A stretch of DNA of 64,000 bases from Methanobacterium veterum (GTDB taxonomy: Archaea; Methanobacteriota; Methanobacteria; Methanobacteriales; Methanobacteriaceae), in assembly GCF_000745485.1 (NCBI RefSeq), contig NZ_JQJK01000009.1, positions 496,001 to 560,000 on the forward strand, written 5' to 3'. Made by a program: the position numbers and the translations under genes. Every line of letters starts with the position of its first letter. Positions within the stretch are counted from its first letter, which is position 1. Below are positions 34,294 through 44,603 of this stretch, one piece after another. The notes under the pieces are model-generated. The model was not told where the DNA came from. It saw nothing but the letters and a program-made list of their open reading frames with translations, and made no database searches.

Positions 34294-36006
34294 CTAAAAT
34301 TCTTCCATATCAGATAGGTTCATCATGGTTTCCACAGCTTTTACATTAACTGGTATGCATTCTTCGCTTAATGCTGCAATCGGGTTTAGGCCACCGGGAG
34401 CTGCTATACCTACGTGATACCTTTCTACTTTTGCATTATAAAGAAGTTCGCTTGGGTTTCCTATTTTAAGGACTGAAAATCCTGCTTCCTGAACTTTATC
34501 TAAAATGTCTATGGCATTTGACCTCGCCATGTATGGAATTTCTCTTAAACTTGCAAGTATCCTTCCAGTTCCTTCCAATGAATCTAAAACTGATGTCATT
34601 CCCTTTGAAATGTAAACTTCATGGGGATCAAGGGATGATCCGCTGTAGGATGTGAGTTCTGTAAACCTCGGACCTTTTTCTTCTATTTCAAGAATTCCGC
34701 TGTATTTTGGAGTTACAAGTATGTCGTTTTTAACCAGTATGCCGTCAATGGTAAAGCTGCATACTGTGGCAATTCCAGTTCTGTCGCCGTCTGCATGGGG
34801 AATTATTTTATAAAATTTACTTGTACAGTACTCTGGCTTAGTCTGGAATACACGGTTTATTATTTCAAGTGCATCGTCAAGGTCATCGTTATTTACGTAG
34901 GATACATTTACGATTACGTCGCCCTTTTGTGTTTCGATGTCAAAGTCCACGTTGTATATGAGGTTCCATGCCTTTGAAAGTAAAAATTTAACTTTTTCTC
35001 CAGTTTCAGAGGTGCTGGTTTTTAATGCAGGTTTTGAAGGAACTAATTTTTCCATATCTCCAAATTCCATTATGTTTTCGGCTAATTTGATGTTAACAGA
35101 ACAGCCTGCTTCTTTTGCAGCACAAAGTGGAGCTATTCCTCCAGTTATGGCAATACCGACCATGTCATCTTCTACGGGAACTCCGAGAACAGGTTCTCCG
35201 TTTTTACCTATTTTTAAAAGTCCAGATATTCCTATTTTCTGGAATTGTTTAAAAAGGTTAACGGCATTATCTCTTGCAACTGCAGGGATTATCCTGAAAT
35301 TTGCAGGAAGTAATCCAGTCCCTTCTCTGGCTATATCCAATACTGATGTTATTTCTTTTGCAGTAAATGCTTCAATAGGAGTCATGGATGTTTCTTTATA
35401 AGATATTAATTCGGTAAAACGTTTAGGAACATACTTTTCTACTTTTACAAGGCCTCCATATTGTGGAATTACGGGAATTCCTGCATTTAAGAGCATTCCA
35501 TCTATGGTGGTACCACAAATGGTATTTAACATAATTTCGTCATTATCCGAAGTTTTTTCTTCACTGGATCCGTTATCGTTGAATTTAATATAGGGACTTA
35601 CTGCAATTCCCTTACTGAATACTTCTTTAATTATGTCGACCACTTTCTGGTCGTATATAAAACTGGATGTATTTACGATTACTGCTCCTTTACCTTCTTG
35701 TGGGTCTAAAGAAGTTTTGTATATCATTCCTTCAAATTTAGAGAAGGCAAAATCTACTTGATCATAAATAAGACCTTTTTCAAGTTCTTTTAATCCTTTT
35801 TCAGTTATTTCTCTACCGGCATATCCTATACGTTCTGTAAACCCTTTTTCATCTAGAATACGCATATGATATCGTACCGCTCGCTCTCCCAAGTTATAAC
35901 CTTTTCGTTTCAGTTCTTCTGCAATTGTTTTTGCACCAAGAACTTTATTTTGATCTGCAAGGATCCTCAGGATTTCTATCATTTTACGATCAGTTTCATC
36001 AGGCAT
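34294..36006 (-). CDS. nrpR: NrpR, global nitrogen regulatory repressor
   Basis: The 570-residue protein has an N-terminal winged helix (MIEILRILADQNKVLGAKTIAEEL to the RYHMRILDEKGF segment) and two tandem NrpR domains (about residues 80-320 and 325-570), each with a PHEVY/PIEAF-KGMTSVLD/KEITSVLD pair and FTELxSY motif. This is the double-domain form. NrpR represses nitrogen genes at GGAA-N6-TTCC sites and is released by 2-oxoglutarate. glnA lies directly upstream and has such a site. Confidence 0.95.
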   Translation of the reverse strand: MPDETDRKMIEILRILADQNKVLGAKTIAEELKRKGYNLGERAVRYHMRILDEKGFTERIGYAGREITEKGLKELEKGLIYDQVDFAFSKFEGMIYKTSLDPQEGKGAVIVNTSSFIYDQKVVDIIKEVFSKGIAVSPYIKFNDNGSSEEKTSDNDEIMLNTICGTTIDGMLLNAGIPVIPQYGGLVKVEKYVPKRFTELISYKETSMTPIEAFTAKEITSVLDIAREGTGLLPANFRIIPAVARDNAVNLFKQFQKIGISGLLKIGKNGEPVLGVPVEDDMVGIAITGGIAPLCAAKEAGCSVNIKLAENIMEFGDMEKLVPSKPALKTSTSETGEKVKFLLSKAWNLIYNVDFDIETQKGDVIVNVSYVNNDDLDDALEIINRVFQTKPEYCTSKFYKIIPHADGDRTGIATVCSFTIDGILVKNDILVTPKYSGILEIEEKGPRFTELTSYSGSSLDPHEVYISKGMTSVLDSLEGTGRILASLREIPYMARSNAIDILDKVQEAGFSVLKIGNPSELLYNAKVERYHVGIAAPGGLNPIAALSEECIPVNVKAVETMMNLSDMEEF

Positions 36007-36143
36007 TTCTTCACCAAATTTGAGTTATATAAAATTGTAACTGTAAAATTAAACCTAAACGCTTTTTATTTAGGTGCTGAAATTCTATTGATTTTTGACT
36101 AATTTAAACTTTTCAAAAAAAATTAAAAATGAGAAAGGGGGAA

Positions 36144-37472
36144 TTAGATAGTTAAATACTTGTCTAATTCGTAATCGAATACTTGTATCCTGTAATCGTC
36201 CCATTCTGCCTTTTTAATATCTCTGAATTGAGTGTATATGTGGTCGCCTAATGTGGATCTCACAACATCGTCTTTTTCAAGTGCATGGTATGCTTCCCAT
36301 AGGCTGGAAGGTAAAACATCTATTCCGAGAGTTTTGAGTTCTTCTATGCTTTTTCCGAATACATCAATTTCAGTTGGTTCTCCAGGGTCGACTTTGTTTT
36401 TCATACCGTCTAAACCTGCTTCTAACATTGCAGCAAATGCAAGGTATGGGTTACAGGATGGGTCAGGCATTCTCAGTTCAACACGGGTACCTTTTCCACG
36501 GGATGCAGGAATTCTTACCAGTGTAGACCTGTTTTTGAGACCGTAAGCTACGTATACAGGAGCTTCGTATCCTGGTACTAAACGTTTGTAAGAGTTTATG
36601 GTAGGAGCACAAATTGCTGTTAAAGCTGGGGAGTGCTGTAATAAACCTCCCATGAAGTACATTGCTTCCTGTGATAACTGGGTTTCAGTATCTGGGTCGT
36701 AGAAAACGTTTTCACCGCCTTTGAATAATGACTGGTGGCAGTGCATTCCACTTCCGTTTTCTCCAAAGAATGGTTTTGGCATGAATGTTACCATGTAGCC
36801 CATTGTGTCTACAATAGCTTTTATGGCCTGTTTGAATGTGATTACTGCATCAGCAGTTTTTAATGCGTTATCAAACTTGAAATCTATTTCGTGCTGACCT
36901 GGGGCCACTTCATGGTGACTTACTTCTACATCAAAGTTTAAAGCTTCCAGATCCATGACTAGCTGTCTTCTGATGTCAGTTCCCTGGTCTACAGGTTCTA
37001 CATCGAAGTATGCACCGTTATCGTTAGGGATCAGGTTTCCTTCTTCGTCCTGGTCTAATATAAAGAATTCTGGCTCTGGACCAACGTTATATTCATATCC
37101 TGCTTTTTCAGCTTTTTCTAAAGCCCTTTTGAGTATGTACCTTGGGTCTCCTTCGAAAGGTTTTCCTTCTGGCCAGTAGACGTCACAGATAAATCTGCAA
37201 ACACCTTTTTCTTCTGGTCTCCATGGGAGAGTTGAAAAAGTATCAGGGTCTGGTTTAAGAATTAAATCACTTTCATTAATATCTACAAATCCTTCAACAG
37301 AGGAACCATCGAATAAAAGGCCGTCTTTTAATATATCTTCCATTTGATCTGGCTTAACCAGTGGAATTGCCATGTTTTTGGGGGTTCCATGTATATCTAC
37401 AAACTGCAGCCTTACGAACTTTGTGCCGCATTTTTCAATATTTTCAATAACTTGTCCTATTTTGTCTGACAT
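36144..37472 (-). CDS. glnA: Glutamine synthetase type I
   Basis: The 442-residue protein has the GS motifs [11 protein letters not shown], ADVxWPEG-like [53 protein letters not shown] and [28 protein letters not shown]. It converts glutamate, ammonia and ATP to glutamine. The adenylylation loop of GS I-beta is absent, which fits the archaeal I-alpha type. GGAGG precedes ATG. Its promoter bears an NrpR operator, and nrpR follows in the same direction 137 bp downstream. Confidence 0.97.
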   Translation of the reverse strand: MSDKIGQVIENIEKCGTKFVRLQFVDIHGTPKNMAIPLVKPDQMEDILKDGLLFDGSSVEGFVDINESDLILKPDPDTFSTLPWRPEEKGVCRFICDVYWPEGKPFEGDPRYILKRALEKAEKAGYEYNVGPEPEFFILDQDEEGNLIPNDNGAYFDVEPVDQGTDIRRQLVMDLEALNFDVEVSHHEVAPGQHEIDFKFDNALKTADAVITFKQAIKAIVDTMGYMVTFMPKPFFGENGSGMHCHQSLFKGGENVFYDPDTETQLSQEAMYFMGGLLQHSPALTAICAPTINSYKRLVPGYEAPVYVAYGLKNRSTLVRIPASRGKGTRVELRMPDPSCNPYLAFAAMLEAGLDGMKNKVDPGEPTEIDVFGKSIEELKTLGIDVLPSSLWEAYHALEKDDVVRSTLGDHIYTQFRDIKKAEWDDYRIQVFDYELDKYLTI

Positions 37473-37508
37473 TGTTTACCTCCATGATAATTAGAGTAAT
37501 TATACGCC

Positions 37509-37522
37509 GGAAGAAGATTTCC
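37509..37522 (-). promoter_or_regulatory. NrpR operator in glnA promoter
   Basis: GGAA-GAAGAT-TTCC matches the established NrpR operator GGAA-N6-TTCC exactly. On the minus strand it lies just downstream of the TATA box (TTTATATACC, about 37531-37540), about 40 bp before the start codon, where bound repressor would block transcription initiation. Confidence 0.85.
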
Positions 37523-37765
37523 TTTTACTGGTATATAAATGTTTTGAAAAAAATATTTCAATTATTAAACCATTAAATAACAACATATTTAATTTTATTG
37601 GAGTATAACTACTATTAAACTATTCTTTTGTCAAGATAGAATATTTCTAATGAATATTTTCGTATTCAAAGGTTTTTCAATTGTTTAATAAAATGCAAAA
37701 TATTTGGGTTTATGTGGGAGGATCATGTATCCGGCTTTTTATACCTTTAAAAGGGGGTAAAAAAT

Positions 37766-38425
37766 TTGAAAGAAAATATACCAGAAAAAGGAGCTTCTGT
37801 TCAAAAAGATATGGAAACATATGCTATTATTCCTTATATTTCTAGAGGCATAGTTGATTCTGCAATGTTAAGGAAAATAGCAGGCGTGGCGGATAAATAT
37901 AATATTAAAATAATGAAATTGACCTCTGAAGGAAGGATATCTCTCCATGGGATTAGGGAAGAAGATTTAGACAGCGTATGGGAAGATCTTGGAATGAAAC
38001 CTGGGGGACACCTTGGTAAATGTGTAAGACCTGCTAAATCTTGTATAGGTGATATCTGCTGTAAAAAAGGGTATCAAAACAGTGTGGGGATGAGTCAGAG
38101 GATCAATGAATTTTATTGTGGGGTTCCAACTCCTCGTAAACTTAAAATAGCTGTTTCAGGATGCCCTAATTCATGCGGTGAATCTGCTGTCCGTGATATT
38201 GGTTTAATTGGAACTGGTAAGGGTTGGAAGCTACTGGTTGGGGGAAATTGTGGAATTAAACCTCGAATTGCCAAGCTGCTGGCTAAAAATCTTTCAGATG
38301 ATGAAGTAATTGCATTAATAGGTAAAATAATAGATTATTACAGTGAACAAGGTGTTGAAAAAAGGGTGGGTGCAGTTATAGAAAAAATTGGATTTGAAAA
38401 ATTCTCCCAAGATGTTTTGGGTTAA
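37766..38425 (+). CDS. Small siroheme/[4Fe-4S] sulfite reductase-like protein
   Basis: The 219-residue protein starts at TTG behind AGGGGG. It has the ferredoxin-like half-domain (TSEGRISLHGI), then the siroheme-cluster motif CVRPAKSCIGDICC and CPNSC typical of nitrite/sulfite reductases. It is less than half the length of assimilatory sulfite reductases, matching the small sulfite reductase-like (Dsr-LP) proteins of methanogens. Its reaction is not established; sulfite, nitrite or another siroheme chemistry is possible. It converges with the ThiF-like gene, 11 bases away. Confidence 0.85.
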   Translation: MKENIPEKGASVQKDMETYAIIPYISRGIVDSAMLRKIAGVADKYNIKIMKLTSEGRISLHGIREEDLDSVWEDLGMKPGGHLGKCVRPAKSCIGDICCKKGYQNSVGMSQRINEFYCGVPTPRKLKIAVSGCPNSCGESAVRDIGLIGTGKGWKLLVGGNCGIKPRIAKLLAKNLSDDEVIALIGKIIDYYSEQGVEKRVGAVIEKIGFEKFSQDVLG

Positions 38426-38436
38426 AGTTTCCAATT

Positions 38437-39189
38437 TTAGAATTTAATCACTGAAAATGGTTCCTTATTAAGTAAATCGAACATTAAAATATCTGGAGCT
38501 ATAATTGGTTCCCCCTCTAATGTAATAAGTTTAAAAGCTTCAAAAGCCTGTAAACATCCAACTATATTTGGAACGGGACCAATAACTGGGGGAACTTCTG
38601 CACCAATGTCTTTTATTTTTTTAATTACTTCATCAGTTAATTCTTCACCACATGAAGGTAATTTAAACATTTCTTCATACGTAGGTGTGTCCTTTGTGAA
38701 AACAGTAACCTGCCCCATTGTCCCGTGAATTGCGCCGTGAATAAATGGTATTTCTAAATCTTGAACATGCCTGCTAACTATAATTCGTGTAACTAAGTTA
38801 TCAAGGGCGTCTATAACAATATCGCTGCCTTTAACGATCCTTTCCACATTGTACTCATTTACTTCTTCTTCAATGGCTTCGATATTTGTAAATGGATTTA
38901 TCGACTTTAAAGTCTCGTAAGTTGTCTCTACTTTGGATTTTCCTACGCTGTAGAAACTGCTCATAAGCTGGCGGTTAATATTTGAAACGTCGAAAGCATC
39001 TTTATCGATTATTCTGAGATTTCCAATTCCCATCCTTACAAGCATCTCTGTTGTGGCACCCCCAATCCCACCGCAGCCTATAACTGTAATTTTAGCGTCT
39101 CTAAATCTTTCCTGTTCTGATTTAGTTACAACTCCCATTTGTCTGCTTACTATTTCCCAGTAAGCCATTCCCTCATATCTTTTTGGCAT
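38437..39189 (-). CDS. ThiF/MoeB/HesA-type E1-like adenylyltransferase
   Basis: The 250-residue protein has the nucleotide-binding motif VIGCGGIGGATTEMLVRMGIG, the LRIIDKDAFDVSNINRQ segment with the arginine finger, and DALDNLVTR. Such enzymes adenylate the C-terminus of ubiquitin-like sulfur carriers in molybdopterin or thiamine synthesis. The paired CxxC zinc cysteines usual in MoeB are not evident, though CGEE is present. It may serve molybdenum-cofactor or sulfur-carrier activation; no sulfur carrier gene is next to it. Confidence 0.85.
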   Translation of the reverse strand: MPKRYEGMAYWEIVSRQMGVVTKSEQERFRDAKITVIGCGGIGGATTEMLVRMGIGNLRIIDKDAFDVSNINRQLMSSFYSVGKSKVETTYETLKSINPFTNIEAIEEEVNEYNVERIVKGSDIVIDALDNLVTRIIVSRHVQDLEIPFIHGAIHGTMGQVTVFTKDTPTYEEMFKLPSCGEELTDEVIKKIKDIGAEVPPVIGPVPNIVGCLQAFEAFKLITLEGEPIIAPDILMFDLLNKEPFSVIKF

Positions 39190-39391
39190 AGTAAATCTCC
39201 GTGATACTTATTTATATATAAAATTTAACTTATTTGCTCTTTTTTAGTTTTAAACTAACTGTTAAATTTTTATAACATGTGTTATTTTTTAATTATATTA
39301 TCATGGTAATATAATTTTTTACTGTGTTAATTGAGCATTGATTTACAAAGTTCGGATAGAATATTCGGCGTTATAAAATAAATATTAGTAT

Positions 39392-41086
39392 TCAGCGCTG
39401 GAAGACAAAACCACTTATTTTTATATCTGAAGTCTGGTTTCCAACATAGGAATAATAAAGTTTCATGCCATTTGGGAGATTAATTCCAATTACTCCCATG
39501 TTATCTTTTACTCCCTGGTAAAATGAGGTCTCATTGCTCATTACCCAGATGATCTTGGTAGTAGACGAGTTTAATTTTATATCTTCGACGCTAGATTTGG
39601 ATATATTGTAGCTGTGGTCTTTACCATGCCATACAGAAACATTACCCTCGATTCCTGAGTTTTCATGGTCAAATAGATAATAAACATCGTAGCCTGGAAG
39701 ATAATACATTGCTTTTCTCCAGTTGAAACCTTCGTCTTCCCGGGTAATATCTCTAATAACAATTATGGTACTCTCTGGATCTGAATTTGAGATATTTAGT
39801 ATATTCTCAATGTGTAACTGGGTATTTTCATCGTTTGCATTAATTTTAGCGTTGTCATAAAGCAAACCTACATCTATACCAAACCAGATCTCCTGATTTG
39901 TTTCCATTTTATCGGTAGGTGTTTCCCAGATTTGGTCATTGTGAAGATTATATGGATATACAAAGTAGATGGTATTTGATATAACATAAATTAGTAATAT
40001 AATGCCTAAAAACTGCTTTATAGATATTTTAGGGAAATTAAAGTGTATATCTGATGGAATACGAATAAAAATATAGCTTAATATGATCATGACTGCAGGC
40101 AGGATTGTCAGTAAGTATCCGGGTTTCACTATGTAGATAAACAAGTAAAATAGGAAAGAAGGGATGATCCATAGTAGAAAGAAGATAGTTAAAGGCATTT
40201 TAAGATAATATATGACTTTAGATTTTAAATTTTTCCTGTGATAAGTTAAAAAGAGTGCTGTAATTAAAATTCCTATTAGAGTCAGTCCAACTAAAGACCA
40301 TATGATGCAAACTCCGGTATTTAGGATTTGCTGGCTGATACTAGCACCAAATATTAGGGAAGTATAGCTTGCAGCTTCAGAAGTGTACCTTAAAATATGG
40401 ATATAACTTTCCAGGCCTCCAGTTAAAATAACTGAGGGTAATAGCCATAATAATAGAGCAATAACAAATGTCAGCAGACCTTTAACAATTTTGGTATAAT
40501 GAATTCTGGCACTCCATATGCAGAATATCCATAAAGGAAGCATAAATTCAATTATGTCTGTTCTAAAACCTCCAGATAAGCCGAGTACAAATGCAGAAAT
40601 ATATATAAATTTTTCATTACCTTTAAAAAGCTTATATGAGGAATAAGCTATTAAAATACTGAAAAATGCCTCGAAAATATATATGCTTGCAATTTCTCCG
40701 TAAAACCATATAAATGGATTGAATATTAGTAATAACGCGCTTATGATACCTGCTTTTCTGGAAAATATATCTTTGGCCATAAAATAGATTAAGATAACAC
40801 TTAAAATACTGAAAAGTATTGATAAAAATATCATACTAATATTTGGATCATTGAATAGATAGTTAACAGCTTTTCCTAGAGCTACATACAGCAAGTAACC
40901 TGGTGGATGGGGCTGCTGCTGCAGAATGTTGTAGTTTTCAAATGCCAGGGAATAATTAACTGAATCCCATTCATAGAGAAATTTGCTTGTAAATGGAAGT
41001 CGGGTAACGACTACTAAAAGACTTAGAATCAACGGGATTAAAAAATCTAATCTGAATTTTTGCGCACGTGTAAATAAATTTGGCAT
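39392..41086 (-). CDS. Polytopic membrane glycosyltransferase (GT39/PMT-like)
   Basis: The 564-residue protein starts at ATG after AGGAG and has at least ten hydrophobic helices, an N-terminal loop with YEWDSVNYSLA and a HPPGYLL motif typical of ArnT/PMT/DUF2723-type enzymes that use polyprenyl-linked sugars. The last 170 residues form a soluble extracellular domain. It probably glycosylates a lipid or surface protein outside the membrane. No neighbours support a specific pathway. The 41087-41761 gap after it (upstream on the minus strand) is AT-rich without a credible gene. Confidence 0.75.
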   Translation of the reverse strand: MPNLFTRAQKFRLDFLIPLILSLLVVVTRLPFTSKFLYEWDSVNYSLAFENYNILQQQPHPPGYLLYVALGKAVNYLFNDPNISMIFLSILFSILSVILIYFMAKDIFSRKAGIISALLLIFNPFIWFYGEIASIYIFEAFFSILIAYSSYKLFKGNEKFIYISAFVLGLSGGFRTDIIEFMLPLWIFCIWSARIHYTKIVKGLLTFVIALLLWLLPSVILTGGLESYIHILRYTSEAASYTSLIFGASISQQILNTGVCIIWSLVGLTLIGILITALFLTYHRKNLKSKVIYYLKMPLTIFFLLWIIPSFLFYLFIYIVKPGYLLTILPAVMIILSYIFIRIPSDIHFNFPKISIKQFLGIILLIYVISNTIYFVYPYNLHNDQIWETPTDKMETNQEIWFGIDVGLLYDNAKINANDENTQLHIENILNISNSDPESTIIVIRDITREDEGFNWRKAMYYLPGYDVYYLFDHENSGIEGNVSVWHGKDHSYNISKSSVEDIKLNSSTTKIIWVMSNETSFYQGVKDNMGVIGINLPNGMKLYYSYVGNQTSDIKISGFVFQR

Positions 41087-41761
41087 TTAAAAACTCCTAA
41101 ATTATTCCCTGCTGCAAGTATCCAGATAAAACAAATTTAAATGGCTAAAGAAAGTGAACAAACAAGTTATAAGAACACAGTCATAATTAATTCCATTTAA
41201 AGACAGTATATGTTATTTTTGAGATTTGTAATAAGCATTTTCCCAAATTGTTACCAATTTTTACCTTATTTTAACCATATTTCACTAAAAGAGTCGTTTT
41301 GTAGTTTTTAGTAGAGATTCAAATTTTTCTAACATAAAATGACAAGTAATGGTTAAATAAATGAAAACTGAATTTTTAAAATGATTTTACTGATTTTAAA
41401 TGGGAAAACAGGTAAATGCTACAATATACTATTAAACTTATTAAAAATAGTCTTTGGGCATGATAATAATGCAATATAGTCGAATAAAAGATATGGCCAA
41501 ATTAAGCGCGTATAAATCTTTTATGAGCTTTTTAAGAAGAGTTTATATTTTAGATATATGATGGCCGATGTACATTATTTTTAATTTTTATAAAATTGTT
41601 GACTTAGGAAAACAAGTTTAGATTTTACTTAATAGAACTAATTTAAACACATTCTATTTTTTGGTACATAATAATACCTCAATTTTGAGAGATTTTAGAA
41701 CAAATAAAAAAATAATTTGGGCAATCATATCTTTATACAGCTATGCCATATATGATGATTT

Positions 41762-42808
41762 TTAAACACGTTCATAGGTAGTGGTACGTTCTACTGGTAT
41801 TCGCCCTATATCTTCTATAATTTCAATCATCCGTTCTCGAGGTAAATAATCTCCGTCTGATGCACCTGCAGCTATAGATATTTTATCTTCCATCATGGTG
41901 CCTCCTAAATCATTTGCCCCGCAGTGTAAGGCTATTTGTGACGCCCTAATACCCATTTTTATCCATGAAACTTGAATATTGGGCATGTCTCTACCAAAGA
42001 GAATCCTTGCAATTGCATGCACTTTCAGATCCTCCATTCCGCTGGCACCTTCTGATATCTGGCCCAGTTCATTGTTTTGATTTAAGAATGTCATTGGGAC
42101 GAGTTCTGTAAAGCCCCCTGTTTCACGCTGTATATCTCTGAGTATCATCATGTGGTCAATACGGTCTTCCCATGTTTCTACGCTGCCGTACATGATGGTG
42201 GATGTGGTTGGAATGCCTAAATTATGGGCTTCTTTAATTATGTTAACCCATTCATCTGTCGTGACCTTTTTAGGACATATTTGTTCTCTTACAGAATCTA
42301 CAAGGATTTCTGCAGATGCACCTGTCATGGTGTCCATCCCTGCTTTTTTAAGGGCCTTCAAAGCATCATATGTGCTCATTTCTGATGATTTTGCGGTCTG
42401 ATAAATTTCTACAGGGGACAATGCGTGAAGACAGATATCATATTCTGACTTGATCGTACTGATAAGATCACAGTAATAGTCCACTGTCATGTGGGGCATA
42501 ATACCGCCGAATAAGCAGATTTCAGTGGCCTTTATGTCTTTTGCTTCTTTAATACTTTCCAGTACTTCTTCGGTTGTCATTTCATATCCAACATGGTCTC
42601 TAAAAGAGCAAAAAGCACATCCAATCATGCAGTGATCTGTAATATCTATGGCTTTGTTGGCAACGAAGGTGACCTCATCACCTACAAGTTCCTGGCGCAA
42701 CCTGTCAGCAGTATCAAATAACTGGAATGGATTTGAATCTACAAGCTTTAAAGCGTCTTCTTTTGTAATTTCTCCAGCAAGTGAGCGTTCATATATGTCT
42801 TCCATCAT
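41762..42808 (-). CDS. CofH-like radical SAM enzyme (F420/FO synthesis)
   Basis: The 348-residue protein has the radical SAM motif CMIGCAFCSF and the CofH/MqnE family segments EICLFGGIMPHM, LHALSPVEI, STIMYGSVETWEDRIDHM and ANDLGGTMMED. CofH joins 5-amino-6-ribitylaminouracil to tyrosine to start deazaflavin synthesis. Some motifs differ from the CofH proteins I remember, so it may be a paralogue with another role. I choose ATG 42808 five bases after AGGTGG; the longer GTG start lies in the ribosome site. Confidence 0.8.
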   Translation of the reverse strand: MMEDIYERSLAGEITKEDALKLVDSNPFQLFDTADRLRQELVGDEVTFVANKAIDITDHCMIGCAFCSFRDHVGYEMTTEEVLESIKEAKDIKATEICLFGGIMPHMTVDYYCDLISTIKSEYDICLHALSPVEIYQTAKSSEMSTYDALKALKKAGMDTMTGASAEILVDSVREQICPKKVTTDEWVNIIKEAHNLGIPTTSTIMYGSVETWEDRIDHMMILRDIQRETGGFTELVPMTFLNQNNELGQISEGASGMEDLKVHAIARILFGRDMPNIQVSWIKMGIRASQIALHCGANDLGGTMMEDKISIAAGASDGDYLPRERMIEIIEDIGRIPVERTTTYERV

Positions 42809-42979
42809 TAAATCCACCTATTTTCGCATTTTTCCATATCTTATTCCTGAAATTAATCTTTTTTAAACGGGTTTATATCATGTGATCATTGTTTATAAAT
42901 ATTGTTTTGTCAAAAAAATTATGCGCGTGCTTATCTTTATAAAATATATTTATTTTAAATAAGTAAAAAAAGTAGGGTG

Positions 42980-43008
42980 CATGGTTAAAATTTTAAGATT
43001 TAACCATG
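42980..43008 (-). terminator. Hairpin terminator after AIM24-like gene
   Basis: CATGGTTAAA and TTTAACCATG form a 10-bp stem around a 9-base loop, followed on the minus strand by CACCCTACTTTTTTTACTT. It is about 20 bp after the stop at 43027. Confidence 0.75.
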
Positions 43009-43026
43009 ATTTTATCAGTTTTAAAC

Positions 43027-43953
43027 TTAACCAAGACCTACAGCAGTTTCTTCGTAAGGCTGAATAATTACGAAACCATTGCCCCTAAAGGCCATCTGGA
43101 ATGTTTCGCCGCTGCTTCTGCCTAGTAATGTACCTAAATTCACATCTGTTTTGTAGTCAATGGATAATCCGTCAGACCATGCTACTGTTGCGTTTGGATC
43201 AGTATAAACTGGCCTGTCTGGGGTTACTGCAAGTGTTATGGGGGTATAATGAGTTGTTATGGCTATCATTCCATATCCCTGGAGTCTTATATTGAACATT
43301 CCTCCGGACATTGAACCAGCACCAGACATCATTTTAATATCCCAGTCGATGTTTTCTTCAAATGCAAGGATATCGTTTCCATTTACATATAACCTGCTGC
43401 CTTCAAGGTTTAGAATGGTTACCCTTTTACCGTCATCGGCGAGGAATACATTTCCATATCCTGATGCTGACATAAGCTTACTGCTTTCACCGCTAACTTT
43501 TTTCATTATAAATTTATCAATTCCACCTTCAAGGGAACTCTGCTTTTTAAATTTCACTTCACCAGTGTAGGCTACCATAGATCCCAGTTTTGCCCAAACT
43601 TTACCATTAAGATTAACATCAAGCAGGTAATCGTTTTCAAGCTCAAATACTTCATTACCTTCGAATTTTTCAGCAGTTCTGTCTAAAAACGCTTGAACTG
43701 AATATTTACTTGCGTAATTAGTATCTTTTTCAACGTTTGTTTCCAATTCTTCTTTCAGAACGGGTTCTGTTTTTCCACCACAATCTGGGCAAAAATTAGC
43801 TTCTTCAACTATTACATTGCATTCAGGACAGTATTTTTCGGATGAAACTTCTACATGTGCTTCTTCAGCAACCATGATTTCTTCTACCTTGCTACCGCAC
43901 TGCGGGCAAAATTTAGCTTCTCCAATATCTTCTCCACAATTTGAACAATTCAT
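43027..43953 (-). CDS. Zinc-ribbon protein with AIM24-like domain
   Basis: The 308-residue protein begins with two zinc ribbons (CSNCGEDIGEAKFCPQCG and CPECNVIVEEANFCPDCG). After a linker, residues about 90-300 form an AIM24/TRAP-like beta-trefoil-type domain (PF01987) with LNGKVWAKLGSMVAYTGEVKF and GYGMIAITTHY. The bacterial and yeast members are poorly characterised; the yeast one acts in mitochondria. GGTGG precedes ATG. It stands alone with its own terminator. Confidence 0.8.
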   Translation of the reverse strand: MNCSNCGEDIGEAKFCPQCGSKVEEIMVAEEAHVEVSSEKYCPECNVIVEEANFCPDCGGKTEPVLKEELETNVEKDTNYASKYSVQAFLDRTAEKFEGNEVFELENDYLLDVNLNGKVWAKLGSMVAYTGEVKFKKQSSLEGGIDKFIMKKVSGESSKLMSASGYGNVFLADDGKRVTILNLEGSRLYVNGNDILAFEENIDWDIKMMSGAGSMSGGMFNIRLQGYGMIAITTHYTPITLAVTPDRPVYTDPNATVAWSDGLSIDYKTDVNLGTLLGRSSGETFQMAFRGNGFVIIQPYEETAVGLG

Positions 43954-44087
43954 ATGACCACCTTTCTTTTTCAGTTAGTGCTAACTGGTGATTAATTGAT
44001 TAAAGTACTATATAAATACGGCACTCAGAAAAATTATAGATTTTTTACTATTTTAATAAATTAAAAATAAATACTTCATTAATTAGA

Positions 44088-44383
44088 TTATATTATTAAT
44101 TCATTAATGGAATAAATGGCAATATCCACTTCTTTTGATAGAATATTTTCGATAGCTGTATTAAATGATTTAAAGGCCCTGTTGGTATGTTTAAATTTAA
44201 CATATCTTGGGTTTTCCATTTTTCAAGCATTAACAGAGTATTATTGTCTTCAGTTCTATCATATAAATTATAACTAATACAATCTGGCTCTAAATGAGTA
44301 GATCGAATTAGATTTTTTTTGTTTGATATAATTTTTTCACAAAGTTTAGCTGTTTTGGCAGTTACCATAATCATACATTTCAT
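44088..44383 (-). pseudogene. Frameshifted antibiotic-biosynthesis-monooxygenase-like gene
   Basis: The open frame gives 95 residues whose last 25 match nothing. A one-base shift near 44163 restores FNTAIENILSKEVDIAIYS, homologous to FGTATEDILAEEMDINVYS in the gene at 46369. One T is missing in the run of Ts, and a short deletion near the N-terminus is also apparent. The corrected frame stops at 44088. A GGAG ribosome site remains, so the lesion is recent. It could also be a sequencing error. Confidence 0.75.
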
Positions 44384-44539
44384 CTCCTTTAAAATATTTC
44401 TTTAGATAATGATTGTTATATCCATATTTGGAACAGTTTCCAATGTACTTTTTTAACTAGATTGCCTGTATAAACGCTGTTGAAATTTTATATTTTTGAA
44501 AAAAACCCAAACTTTATATACCATAATATATAAGATCTC

Positions 44540-44592
44540 GATATATCTAAAATTGATATATCAAAAAAAAATATATCCGAAAATGATATAAT
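44540..44592 (+). repeat. Four GATATATC repeats at exact 15-bp intervals
   Basis: GATATATC occurs at 44540 and 44555, AATATATC at 44570 and GATATA at 44585. The 15-bp period is exact. A TATA box (44513-44520, TTTATATA) precedes the set, so the repeats overlap the likely transcript start and leader of the small membrane-protein gene. They look like an operator array or an RNA-level control element. Confidence 0.6.
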
Positions 44593-44603
44593 GGGGGGGG
44601 ACC

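Noticed and set aside
41471..41563. 30-codon ORF in the 675-bp gap after 41086
   Set aside because: It has an ATG but only a weak ribosome site, no recognisable motif and no conserved context.
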